NCBI GenBank assembly: GCA_038198445.1
Contig: JBBPZZ010000046.1
Location: 1-10,884, forward strand
Length of the DNA: 10,884 nucleotides
Source: JACDDK01 sp038198445
GTDB lineage: Bacteria; Actinomycetota; Rubrobacteria; Rubrobacterales; Rubrobacteraceae
Direction: 5' to 3'
Below are positions 1 through 7,373 of this stretch, piece by piece. A program made the position numbers and the translations under genes. The notes under the pieces are model-generated. The model worked only from the letters and a program-made list of their open reading frames with translations, was not told the origin of the DNA and ran no database searches. How positions within the stretch are numbered: position 1 is the stretch's first letter; each line of letters opens with the position of its first letter.

Positions 1-1124
1 ACTACTATGCGGATCTCGCCAGCAAGATCGAGGGCGTATACGCGAACCTGCCTTCGACGCTTGGCAGGGCCTACGGCATGGTCATCAAGAAGCCGATAGG
101 CGTGTGCGCCGCCATCGTGCCGTATAACTTCCCGCTTACGCTGATGGGGACGAAGCTCGCCCCGGCGCTCGCAGCGGGCAACACCATCGTGATCAAGCCC
201 GCGGGTACGACCCCGCTCGCCACGCTGCGCGTAGTCGAGCTGATACAGGAGGCGGGGTTGCCACCCGGCGTGGTGAACGTCGTGACCGGACCGGGCAAGG
301 AGGTCGGGGAGGCGCTTGCCGGCCACCCGGACGTGCGCCGGGTAGCGTTCACGGGCAGCACGCAGGTGGGACGCAGGCTCATGGAGGTCGCGGCGCCGCA
401 ATTCAAGCGCATAAGCGCCGAACTCGGTGGCTCGGACCCCGTGATCGTCTTCCCCGACGCGGACGTCGACGCCGCCGTCCGTGGCATCAACATTGGCCGT
501 TTCTTCAACGCGGGGCAGGCGTGTCTCGCCGCCAAGCGGGTCTACGTCTTCGATGAGGTCTACGACGAGTTCATGGAGAGCATCACCAAGAGGGTCGCCC
601 GCTACGAGCTTGGCGATGGGATGGAGAAGGCCGAGAAGCCGAAGATCCGAATGGGCCCCCTCAACGCCGCCCGCCACCGCGACGCGCTCGTGGAGCAGCT
701 AGAGGAAGCGGTGGACAAGGGTGCCAAGGTAGCAATCGGCGGGGGCACCGGCAATGGCAAGGGCTACTTCTTCGAGCCGACCGTTCTAGAGAACGCTCCG
801 CACGACAGCCGCGTGGGCAAGGAGGAGACCTTCGGGCCGCTCTTGCCGGTGTGGAAGGTCAATGACGTGGACGAGGCGATAAGGCTCGCCAACGATTCTC
901 CGTACGGGCTCGGCTCCTCCGTCTACACGCACAACGTGAAGTGGATCCACCGCGCCTCCCAGGAGATAGAGGCCGGAATGACGTGGGTGAACCAGCTCCA
1001 CTTCGGCTACGACGAGCTTCCGTTCGGCGGTGTGAAAGAGTCCGGCATCGGCCGGGAGCACGGCCAGGCGGCGATGGAGTATTACCTGGAATCCAAATCC
1101 GTCGTGGTCGGCGGGCTGGACTGA
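1..1124 (+). CDS. Aldehyde dehydrogenase family protein, 5' partial
   Basis: The reading frame is already open at base 3 and ends at TGA 1122-1124, giving 373 visible residues; full-length members have roughly 480, so about the first hundred lie outside the window. The enzyme would oxidise an aldehyde to the acid (or CoA ester in some subfamilies) using NAD(P)+ in the cytoplasm. Numbering from base 3, the family signatures are in order: PYNFPL (about 40-45, the PWNFP-type cofactor loop), GNTIVIKPAG with the cofactor-binding Lys (65), FTGST (116-120), the general-base Glu in ELGG (140), the catalytic Cys in GQACLA (174) and the ETFGP motif (275-279). All catalytic residues are intact. The next gene starts 17 bases downstream, so the two are probably one operon. 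The overall pattern recalls succinate-semialdehyde or lactaldehyde dehydrogenase-like members, but substrate specificity cannot be assigned. Confidence 0.95.
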   Translation, partial: YYADLASKIEGVYANLPSTLGRAYGMVIKKPIGVCAAIVPYNFPLTLMGTKLAPALAAGNTIVIKPAGTTPLATLRVVELIQEAGLPPGVVNVVTGPGKEVGEALAGHPDVRRVAFTGSTQVGRRLMEVAAPQFKRISAELGGSDPVIVFPDADVDAAVRGINIGRFFNAGQACLAAKRVYVFDEVYDEFMESITKRVARYELGDGMEKAEKPKIRMGPLNAARHRDALVEQLEEAVDKGAKVAIGGGTGNGKGYFFEPTVLENAPHDSRVGKEETFGPLLPVWKVNDVDEAIRLANDSPYGLGSSVYTHNVKWIHRASQEIEAGMTWVNQLHFGYDELPFGGVKESGIGREHGQAAMEYYLESKSVVVGGLD

Positions 1125-1141
1125 GAGTAAGGGGAGGATAC

Positions 1142-1918
1142 ATGGCAGTCGATTATTCGAGAGAAGGTAATATAGGGTACATCACCCTGGATAAGCCCCC
1201 GGCCAACAGCTACGACCTCGCTTTCGTGCAGGAGCTGGGGGAGAGCATACAGGCGGCGGCCGGTGATGATGGGGCGCGGGCGGTCATCTTCCGCAGCTCG
1301 AGCGATCGGTTCTTCTCGGCTGGGGCGGATATCAAGGCGTTCAACCAGAACCCGCCCGAGAAGAACATGGACATGATCCGCACCGCGCACGAGAACCTCG
1401 CCAGCATCGCCGAGATCCCCAAGATCTTCATAGCCCAGATAGGGGCGACCGCTCTGGGCGGCGGGCTGGAGATGGCCCTGGCGTGCGACCTGCGCTTCGG
1501 CGCGGAGGGCGAATACAAGCTGGGATTGCCGGAGGCCACGCTGGGTCTTCTTCCCGGCAACGGCGGCACGCAGCGCCTGCCACGCCTGATTGGCGCTAAC
1601 AAAGCGCTGGAGCTCATGATCACCGGGCGTATGGTCTCGCCCGCCGAAGCCCACGACCTCGGTATCCTCGACCGTCTGTTCCTGGCGGAGAAGCTGGAAG
1701 AAGAGACGCTGAAATACGCGGAAAAGCTAGCGTCCGGCGCGGCCGGGGCGATAGGGGCCATCAAGCTCGCCGTTCACCGGGGCATCGAAAAACCGCTTGC
1801 GGAGGGCCTGGAGATTGAACGTGATCTTGTAGAGCCCCTGTTCAGCAGCGAGGAGTCGAAGGAAGGCATCGGGGCGTTCATGGAGAAGCGGAAACCGGAG
1901 TTTAGTAAGCCGTCGTAA
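1142..1918 (+). CDS. Enoyl-CoA hydratase/isomerase (crotonase) family protein
   Basis: A 258-residue crotonase, close to the usual family length. The open frame extends upstream, but ATG 1142 is chosen because GGGGAGG lies 5-11 bases before it and because homology-like sequence begins here; anything upstream is out-of-frame shadow of the dehydrogenase. SAGADIKAF (about 59-67) and GGGLEMALACDLRF (106-119) form the CoA-binding and oxyanion-hole region. Both acidic residues of the classical hydratase are present, Glu110 in GGGLE and Glu131 in LPEATLG, followed by PGNGGTQRLPRLIG (138-151). It should hydrate trans-2-enoyl-CoA to 3-hydroxyacyl-CoA, a beta-oxidation or aromatic-acid degradation step. 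It follows the aldehyde dehydrogenase closely and is followed by a TetR gene, which supports a regulated catabolic operon. The exact acyl-CoA substrate is unknown. Confidence 0.93.
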   Translation: MAVDYSREGNIGYITLDKPPANSYDLAFVQELGESIQAAAGDDGARAVIFRSSSDRFFSAGADIKAFNQNPPEKNMDMIRTAHENLASIAEIPKIFIAQIGATALGGGLEMALACDLRFGAEGEYKLGLPEATLGLLPGNGGTQRLPRLIGANKALELMITGRMVSPAEAHDLGILDRLFLAEKLEEETLKYAEKLASGAAGAIGAIKLAVHRGIEKPLAEGLEIERDLVEPLFSSEESKEGIGAFMEKRKPEFSKPS

Positions 1919-1922
1919 CGGT

Positions 1923-1950
1923 TTGCTCATTTTGTGTACAATATGAGCAA
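1923..1950. promoter_or_regulatory. Probable TetR operator palindrome overlapping a -10 box
   Basis: The 28 bases match their own reverse complement at 24 positions. The outer 8-base arms, TTGCTCAT (1923-1930) and ATGAGCAA (1943-1950), are perfect, and the centre TTGTGTACAA is nearly symmetric. A good -10 hexamer, TACAAT, sits inside it at 1937-1942; no convincing -35 is visible 16-18 bases upstream. There is no T-run after it, so it is not a terminator. Position just upstream of the TetR gene makes autoregulation the obvious inference. Confidence 0.75.
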
Positions 1951-1974
1951 TAGTTTACAGGAGGTGATGAGAGA

Positions 1975-2610
1975 GTGGCGCAATCCGATACCCTGATCCA
2001 GGCTTCCGACCGCGACGGCGAGGCCTTGGCGCCGAAGCAGGCGCACCTGATCCGTAGCGCCTACAAGGTGATGGGGGAGAAGGGGTTGAGCCACCTCTCT
2101 TTGCAGGACGTGGCGAACGAAGCCGGGGTTAGCAAGGCCATACTCCCCTACTACTTCGAATCGAAGGAGAACCTTACCCTTCTTGCGATGCGGTGGGTTC
2201 TGGCCCGTGTCGCCCAGCGCATCAACGAGGCCATCGACGAGGTAGAGGGTGCGGAGGAGAAGGTATCGGCGATGATCGACGCCATCTTCGTTGGGCCGGA
2301 ATCCAACCGCAGGTTCTATCTGGTCTTCTTCGATTTCCTCGGCTACGCGGCACGCAACGACAAGTTCGCCGACGTGGGCGCTACCTTCCACGAGATCTGC
2401 AACGGTCTCTATGCCGAGGTCATCCGGCTCGGGCAGCAGGAAGGGGTCTTCCGTAAAGGGGACGCGAGCGAGGCCGCGACCGTAGTGCGCGCCCTGGTAG
2501 ACGGGCTGTTCACCCAGTGGATACAGGACAAGAATTGGAAGAAGAGCCACGCGGAGTGCCGCGAGGTGTGCAAACGCTCCGTATTGACGTACCTCAAGGC
2601 CGGCGCTTGA
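1975..2610 (+). CDS. TetR/AcrR family transcriptional regulator
   Basis: A 211-residue protein starting at GTG 1975. The start is fixed by AGGAGGTGAT at 1959-1968, an unusually complete match to the 16S anti-Shine-Dalgarno, about 10 bases before the GTG; the ATG at 1967 is out of frame. The N-terminal helix-turn-helix is typical: LSLQDVANEAGVSKAILPYY (about 41-60) followed by FESKENL. The rest is the helical ligand-binding and dimerisation domain, with aromatic residues around 111-125 that may line the effector pocket. A near-perfect palindrome over the -10 box directly upstream suggests it represses itself, perhaps also neighbours. By family precedent the effector may be a CoA ester or an organic acid handled by the flanking dehydrogenase, hydratase and transporter; this is inference. 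Confidence 0.95.
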   Translation: MAQSDTLIQASDRDGEALAPKQAHLIRSAYKVMGEKGLSHLSLQDVANEAGVSKAILPYYFESKENLTLLAMRWVLARVAQRINEAIDEVEGAEEKVSAMIDAIFVGPESNRRFYLVFFDFLGYAARNDKFADVGATFHEICNGLYAEVIRLGQQEGVFRKGDASEAATVVRALVDGLFTQWIQDKNWKKSHAECREVCKRSVLTYLKAGA

Positions 2611-2769
2611 ACCCGCGCCAGCGGTCACGCTTTCCTTAGCCGCCGAACGGCACATGTTGTCCCAGACCCCCGGATGCCGCAGGACCCGACGAACTTGTAC
2701 GGGGTTCGCTCGTGCTCGGCATAATTCGAGGTCTGGTGCCGGTGACCGACTCGGTAAGACGCCTCGGTT

Positions 2770-3993
2770 GTGCGGCTAACAGGTCCCGAGCCACCCCGAG
2801 AGGTGGGGAGCAACCTGAGGGATTTTGTTCGAAACACGAATGCTTCCACCCTGGGCGCGGGTTTCGTCGCTTTCATGCTTGGCGCCACGGGTCCCGCGCT
2901 ACTGGTCTATCGGGCCGCGACTAACGCCGGGTATACGAGCGAGGTGATCAACTCCTGGTTCTTCGCCATCTACGTCGGAGGTGGACTTCTTAGCCTTTTG
3001 CTGGCGTTTCTTTATCGCGAGCCTATCTGCGGCGCGTTCCCGATCGCCGGTAGCGCCCTTCTGGTTACGGCTCTCGCCGGATACAGTCTCGGCGAAGCGG
3101 TAGGGGCGTTTCTAGTATCCGGAATACTCGTCGCCCTGATCGGAGTCTCGGGGCTCTTCGATGCCATCATGTCGCGCGTGCCGAACGAGGTCATCATGGG
3201 GGCGCTCGCGGGAATTCTATTCAAGTTCGGGACCGAGGTTTTCGCGTTCCTGCCGAAGCAGCCGTTGCTGGTCGGTACGATGGTCGGTACGTACCTCGTC
3301 AGCTTCCGGCTGGTCCGCAGGCTGCCGCCGGTCCTTCCGGCTCTCGCGGCTGGCTTGATCGTTGCTGGCTTCAGTGGCCGGTTCGACATCGGCAACGTCC
3401 GCTTTGCTCTCTCGCACCCGGTGCTGATCGCGCCTTCCTTGGACCCCGGCGCGATCTTCTCCATTGCCTTACCGCTGACCCTGCTCGCGGTCGCGACCCA
3501 GAACGCGCCGGGTGTCGGCATTCTCTGGGCCAACCGGTACGAACCTCCGGTGAACGCCGTAACGATTTTTTCCGGGATCGGTTCGATACTGACGGCGCCC
3601 ATGCTCGGACACGGCCTGAACATAGCCGCGCCCATGACGGCGGTTTGCGCGGGAGACGAGTCGCATCCGGATCGTGAGAAACGCTACGTCGCCACGGTGA
3701 TACAGGGTCTTCTATTCGTGGCCTTCGGGCTGGCGAGCGCCACGGCCGTCTCTCTGATTCAGGCTCTCCCGATCGCACTGATCGTGAGCCTGGCCGGTCT
3801 GGCGCTCCTGCCGGTTATATTACAGGCGCTACGACTCTCCGTCGGACAGCCGAAACATACGCTCGCGGCGGGTATCACGTTGCTGATCGCGGCCTCGGAT
3901 CTGACCATACTGGGTATCAGCTCGGCGTTCTGGGCGATGGTGGCCGGCATTATTCTGGCTCCAGTTTTGGATCAAGTCGCAGATGAGAAGTAA
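2770..3993 (+). CDS. benE: BenE-family benzoate/proton symporter-like membrane protein
   Basis: Up to 407 residues, the size of BenE transporters, and hydrophobic over nearly all its length with about eleven or twelve membrane segments. Features seen include an N-terminal segment GFVAFMLGATGPALLVYRAA, the Gly/Pro-rich ICGAFPIAGSALL (about 87-99), RVPNEVIMGALAGILFKFG (137-155) and a conserved-looking TQNAPGVGILWANRYEPPVN (about 243-262), consistent with the BenE family's role in proton-coupled uptake of benzoate or related acids. The start is uncertain: GTG 2770 and GTG 2803 are both in frame after a TAA at 2755, and neither has a clear ribosome site; 2803 gives a length nearer typical proteins. 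It follows the TetR gene after 159 bases in which I see no firm promoter (a weak CATAAT at 2720-2725). The benzoate substrate is a family-level guess. Confidence 0.88.
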   Translation: MRLTGPEPPREVGSNLRDFVRNTNASTLGAGFVAFMLGATGPALLVYRAATNAGYTSEVINSWFFAIYVGGGLLSLLLAFLYREPICGAFPIAGSALLVTALAGYSLGEAVGAFLVSGILVALIGVSGLFDAIMSRVPNEVIMGALAGILFKFGTEVFAFLPKQPLLVGTMVGTYLVSFRLVRRLPPVLPALAAGLIVAGFSGRFDIGNVRFALSHPVLIAPSLDPGAIFSIALPLTLLAVATQNAPGVGILWANRYEPPVNAVTIFSGIGSILTAPMLGHGLNIAAPMTAVCAGDESHPDREKRYVATVIQGLLFVAFGLASATAVSLIQALPIALIVSLAGLALLPVILQALRLSVGQPKHTLAAGITLLIAASDLTILGISSAFWAMVAGIILAPVLDQVADEK

Positions 3994-4048
3994 ACTGCCG
4001 ATGCAGAGGAGGCTCTTTACTATTGTTTCGTGAAAATGTTCGGACGTT

Positions 4049-5065
4049 ATGGTTGGTTCCGTGAGTAGGGATGTTCCCCCGGCGCAGCTCGGCATGCAGC
4101 CCATCGGCGAGGTAGAGCGCGTGTTCGAGGGGGTGTACCAACTAAAGCTGCCGGTCCCATTCCCACTGAAGTTCATCGCATCGTACCTGATCGAAGGACG
4201 TAATGGCTGGACGGTCATAGACCCCGGCTTCGACTACCCGCCGGCCCGCGAGGCCTGGGAGTCTGAAGCCGCGAAGTTGGGGCTGGATCTGGACTGTGAC
4301 GTGGAACGCATAGTAGTGACGCATCTTCACCCGGACCATATCGGGCTCGCTCGCTGGTTGGAGGAGCGGAGCGGAGCACCGGTCTGGATGCTCGAAAGGG
4401 AGATCGAGAACGCCCGCCACGTCTGGGACCCCGCGCGGGATACCGGGGACTTCGTAAGGTTCCTCGTCCGTAACGGCATGGACCCGGAGACGGCGGAATC
4501 GACGGCCGGAACCACGCGGCTCGGCATTCGGTTACCGGAGCGCCTGATCCCGCTCCAGCCCGGAGACACGTTCGAGCTTGGAGACGGCGAGGTGCGGGTC
4601 GTTCACACTCCCGGACACTCGGACTTCCACTTCGTATTGCACGATGAGCGCCGGCGGCTTCTGTTCGGCGGAGATCATCTACTGCTCAAGATTACACCAA
4701 ACATCGGACTGTGGACTTATACGGCCCCGCGGCCCCTGGAGCGCTACCTGACCTCCCTGAGAGGCTTGAAAGGACTGGGGGTGGATCTCGTCTTTCCAGG
4801 ACACGGCCCGCTCTTTCACGATCTCGACGGACGGATAGATGAGCTCATCCTGCACCACGAGGAGCGGCTCTCGGTTATGCATTCCGCTTTTGACGGAAAG
4901 CCAGCGACTCCATTCGAGGTTGCACGGCGCGTCTTCCCCGAGGATCTCACCGACCATCAGCTCCGTTTTGCGCTCGCCGAGACGCTTGCTCACCTGGAGT
5001 ATCTGGTGAACGAAGGACGTGCCGAGCGATTGGAGGACGACATGATGAGCTACCGGGCTGTCTAG
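4049..5065 (+). CDS. MBL-fold metallo-hydrolase (glyoxalase II-like)
   Basis: A 338-residue metallo-beta-lactamase-fold protein. All metal ligands are visible: THLHPDH (91-97; His92, His94, Asp96, His97), His190 in HTPGHSD, Asp209 in GGDH and His252 in FPGHGP. This is the dinuclear zinc or iron site of glyoxalase II-like hydrolases. The C-terminal part (about 262-338), with FEVARRVFPEDL and HLEYLVNEGRAERLED, looks like the small helical, winged-helix-like extension found in many bacterial relatives. A stop at 4031-4033 limits the start to ATG 4049, GTG 4061 or ATG 4094; none has a good ribosome site, and conserved sequence begins about residue 20. It probably hydrolyses a thioester or ester, which would fit the acyl-CoA neighbours, but the substrate is unknown. 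It lies 55 bases after the transporter. Confidence 0.93.
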   Translation: MVGSVSRDVPPAQLGMQPIGEVERVFEGVYQLKLPVPFPLKFIASYLIEGRNGWTVIDPGFDYPPAREAWESEAAKLGLDLDCDVERIVVTHLHPDHIGLARWLEERSGAPVWMLEREIENARHVWDPARDTGDFVRFLVRNGMDPETAESTAGTTRLGIRLPERLIPLQPGDTFELGDGEVRVVHTPGHSDFHFVLHDERRRLLFGGDHLLLKITPNIGLWTYTAPRPLERYLTSLRGLKGLGVDLVFPGHGPLFHDLDGRIDELILHHEERLSVMHSAFDGKPATPFEVARRVFPEDLTDHQLRFALAETLAHLEYLVNEGRAERLEDDMMSYRAV

Positions 5066-5067
5066 CC

Positions 5068-5127
5068 ATGCTGACAACCCACCGGGAACACTTGAAGCTT
5101 GTCGAGACGGCGCAAAGAATACTAAGA
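5068..5127 (+). pseudogene. Possible 5' end of a gene cut off by the IS element
   Basis: An ATG at 5068 begins two bases after the hydrolase stop codon, the spacing typical of translationally coupled genes. Its frame reads MLTTHREHLKLVETAQRIL before running into the left end of the transposase remnant near 5128, and then stops at TAA 5194-5196. The first nineteen or so residues look like ordinary amphipathic protein sequence. They could be the beginning of a lost gene, conceivably the helicase whose remains lie on the other side of the IS or a TetR-type regulator, but the stretch is too short to assign. It could also be chance. Confidence 0.25.
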
Positions 5128-5870
5128 AACCGTCCGAAAAGTCTCACGAACGGGCCAACCGCCTCACCATCAAGCGCGCCATCACCACGCACATAAACGC
5201 TTCGCCACTCTCGGGTAGCCTCTCGTAGTCCCTGCTCATCCTCCGGTTTTGTCCGATCCACGAAAACGTCCGCTCCACCACCCATCTCCTCGGCACGACG
5301 ATGAATCCCTTCGGGTACGACGGCGGCTCCTCGCCTTCGGGAACCCTCACCCATCTCCTGGGACGCTCGACGATCTGGACCGTCCAACCCAGGGTATTCT
5401 CTACCCAATACCTTCCCCTGCTCTCGTAACCGGCGTCCAGCCACAGGTGAGAGAGGCGCGGGAACATTTCTAGAGCCTTCCAGCACTAGCTTTATCCCGT
5501 CGCGGTCGAAGATCTTGGCGCCGTGGGCCTTAGCCTTGAGCACGAAACCCTCCGTATCAACCAGGATGTGGCGCTTTCTTCCCTTGATCTGCTTGCCTCC
5601 GTCGTAGCCTCGCTCCTCTCCGTCCACGCCGGTGGACTTCACCGACTGGCTGTCCACGCTGCCCGCGCTGGGCCGGGGGTCTCGTCCGAGGCGGACCTGA
5701 AGCCGCTCCCGGAGGGTGGCGTTCAACTTCTCCCACGTCCCATCCAGGCACCAGACGCGGAAGTAATGGTGGACGGTCTTCCACGGCGGGAGGTCGTGGG
5801 GAAGCAGCCGCCAGGCGCAGCCGGAGCGTCCGTTGTACTACCAGTCTTCACGCTTCGCTGCCGGACAGTT
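5128..5870 (-). mobile_element. Degenerate IS5-family insertion sequence
   Basis: The extent is set by the transposase remnant and by a short inverted pair: AACCGTCCG at 5128-5136 on the left and CGGACAGTT at 5862-5870 on the right, which match at 8 of 9 positions when one is reversed. The pair is short and the flanks diverge, so the exact ends are uncertain and I cannot identify a target duplication. At about 740 bases it is shorter than complete IS5-type elements that encode a single transposase of about 270 residues, in line with loss of the transposase N-terminus. The element is flanked on the right by a truncated helicase gene and on the left by a short ORF start. Confidence 0.6.
5144..5837 (-). 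pseudogene. IS5-family DDE transposase, frameshifted and N-truncated
   Basis: Read on the minus strand, one frame runs from 5837 to about 5470 and contains GCAWRLLPHDLPPWKTVHHY, then SAGSVDSQSVKST with the first catalytic Asp (codon at 5652-5654), RGYDGGKQIKGRKRHILVDT and DRDGIKLVLEG. The other frame runs from about 5467 to the TGA at 5144-5146 and contains PRLSHLWLDAGY with the second Asp (5435-5437), VVERTFSWIG with the catalytic Glu (5273-5275), and RLMVRRLARS at the C-terminus. Joining them needs a net one-base shift at about 5466-5475. The local sequence AGAAATG could derive from AGAGAAATG by loss of two bases. Upstream, a TAG (plus 5838-5840) interrupts the first frame, and the usual 40 or so N-terminal residues are absent. 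All three catalytic acids remain, but an active protein is unlikely. A programmed shift as in some IS5 groups is possible in principle. Confidence 0.88.
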
Positions 5871-5886
5871 ATCGTCTATTGTCTAG

Positions 5887-7203
5887 TCTGGCGAGGACCG
5901 ATCTCTTCTTCCGGTCTGGTATAGCGACTCAGGTAGAGCGCGGCTACCGTTCGGCCACACCACCATACGACGCACGAGCCCGCGCGAGGAGGATCACCGC
6001 GTGCTGACGAAGCTCCGGCGGACTCTTTTGCCCTTCGGTCTCTCCCTCTCGGAACGGGGTCTGCGGGCCTCGCGTTCTCCGGGGGACCTCGTCCTCTCGC
6101 TATCGGAATCGAAGAACGATGCCGCCTGCCGCATCCTGGCCGCCGAACCTGAGGCCCTGGGCGAGAAGCTCCGGGCCGCCGTCGTAACGGACTTCGAGAA
6201 GATGTCGAGCGGCGTCAGGCCGGAAGAGGCTCTTGACCGCGAAGCCGGCGGCGCCCGGCGCGTCTACACCGGGAGGCCGGTCGCCTGGACCCGGTGCTCG
6301 TCACCGGCCGCGTAGTGCTTGCCGACGCCGGACTTGGGCCGACCCTGATCCACCCACTTCAACGCCCGCATGGAAAGGCAGGGCCTACGCGCAAAGTGCC
6401 GCTGCGAAAAAACTGGGACTCCCGGCGTGCTGGAGATCGTCGGCGAGGGAGCGGACTGGTCCTCGCGGACATACGTCTCGCTCGTGACGGAGGCATTCGA
6501 GCTTGGCCTGACACGCTGCGTGGTCGGCACGAGCGGCCTCCTCGGCGAGGGCTGGGCCTCGCCCTCACTCTGTTCGGCGTAACGGACGGTTTGACCGGCG
6601 CTATCGGGATCGGGCTAGCCATCGCCTTCATTACAGCTCTCCTCTTCAGAGTGCGCTCTGCGTACCGCCTCGGCAAAGAATTACTTGTCGAGCGGAGGCC
6701 GGATGCGATCCTGCGGGATGCGGGACGTGCCCTGCTGCTCGGCCTGCGAGACGCGGGTATCATCAGCCGCGGAATCTCCACGGAGTCCGTGCGAGTGATC
6801 GAGAAGAGCAACGGCTACGAAGTCTCTTTGGACGACGCCTCGGCGGAGGACGCTGCAGTCTTCGTTCACTCCTACCGGCAAATCTTCGCGCCGGTGCGCG
6901 GCCAGCGGTACCTGATACTGCGCGACGAACACCACCTACCGAACAGGGCTCCGTCTCCTCTGGACGCTCCTGCGCCCCTTCTTCCGCCGATCCGAGGACT
7001 ATCCGCCCGCCTACCACCCCGTTCCAGACATCCTGGCTACCCGCAAGGAACGCGCCGAAGCCTTCTCCCACCACTGGCAACGCTACGTCGGCGGCGGAGT
7101 CCTGGTCTACACTCGCACTGGCGACGGACGCGGAATGCTACTAAGCGCCCGCACCCAGAGACGCCCGAACACGAAAGATCTTGCATTCGAAGTCTGGAGA
7201 TAG
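5887..7203 (+). pseudogene. Decayed DEAD/DEAH-box helicase remnant (C-terminal half)
   Basis: Coding sequence of one ancestral protein seems to be spread over two plus-strand frames. Open from 5887, the first frame gives LPFGHTTIRRTSPREEDHRV and, from 6001, SESKNDAACRILAAE and LRAAVVTDFEKMSSGVR. Frame changes then lead to LDPVLVTGRVVLADAG (from 6285), MERQGLRAKCRCE with LEIVGEGADWSSRTYVSLV and TRCVVGTSGLLGEGW (6370-6555), a hydrophobic stretch followed by RPDAILRDAGRALLLGLRDA and PVRGQRYLILRDE (to about 6930), and finally PPAYHPVPDILATRKERAEA ending in AFEVWR and TAG 7201-7203. VTDFE, GTxGLLGEGW and the hydrophobic C-terminal module fit the helicase C-terminal half of large DEAD/DEAH proteins, from memory of the family. 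Motif VI is missing, so a large internal deletion probably follows 6555. GTG 6001 has GAGGAGG before it, but I regard this as coincidence. Confidence 0.65.
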
Positions 7204-7373
7204 AAAGAGAAACACTTATAACCATACAAGATGAGAAGGCGAGCTAAGTTAGATCGGCGCTGTAAACGGCTTGGTGTACGCCATCACCTCTCTGCGGCGC
7301 GAGTACGCTAAAGGTTTCTACGCTTTGGCCGATAATGCTGTATGGTTCGCTCGATGGATACCGAGGGGGTTAA

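Noticed and set aside
2193..2655. Several open frames overlapping the TetR gene on both strands
   Set aside because: They are GC-rich codon-bias shadows of a clear TetR protein with its own ribosome site and helix-turn-helix.
5913..5956. tRNA-like string (TATAGCGACTCAGGTAGAGCGC) suggesting a tRNA fragment or attachment site
   Set aside because: No acceptor stem, anticodon stem or T-arm can be formed around it, and the same bases read through in the helicase remnant frame.
6001..6315. GTG with a good GAGGAGG site, a separate 104-residue gene
   Set aside because: The frame is open upstream to 5887, and its content continues logically in the shifted frames downstream, so it is a piece of the helicase remnant.
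7204..7373. c-di-AMP (ydaO) riboswitch before the cell-wall hydrolase
   Set aside because: Such riboswitches often precede wall hydrolases in this phylum, but the conserved motifs and stems are not present in these 170 bases.
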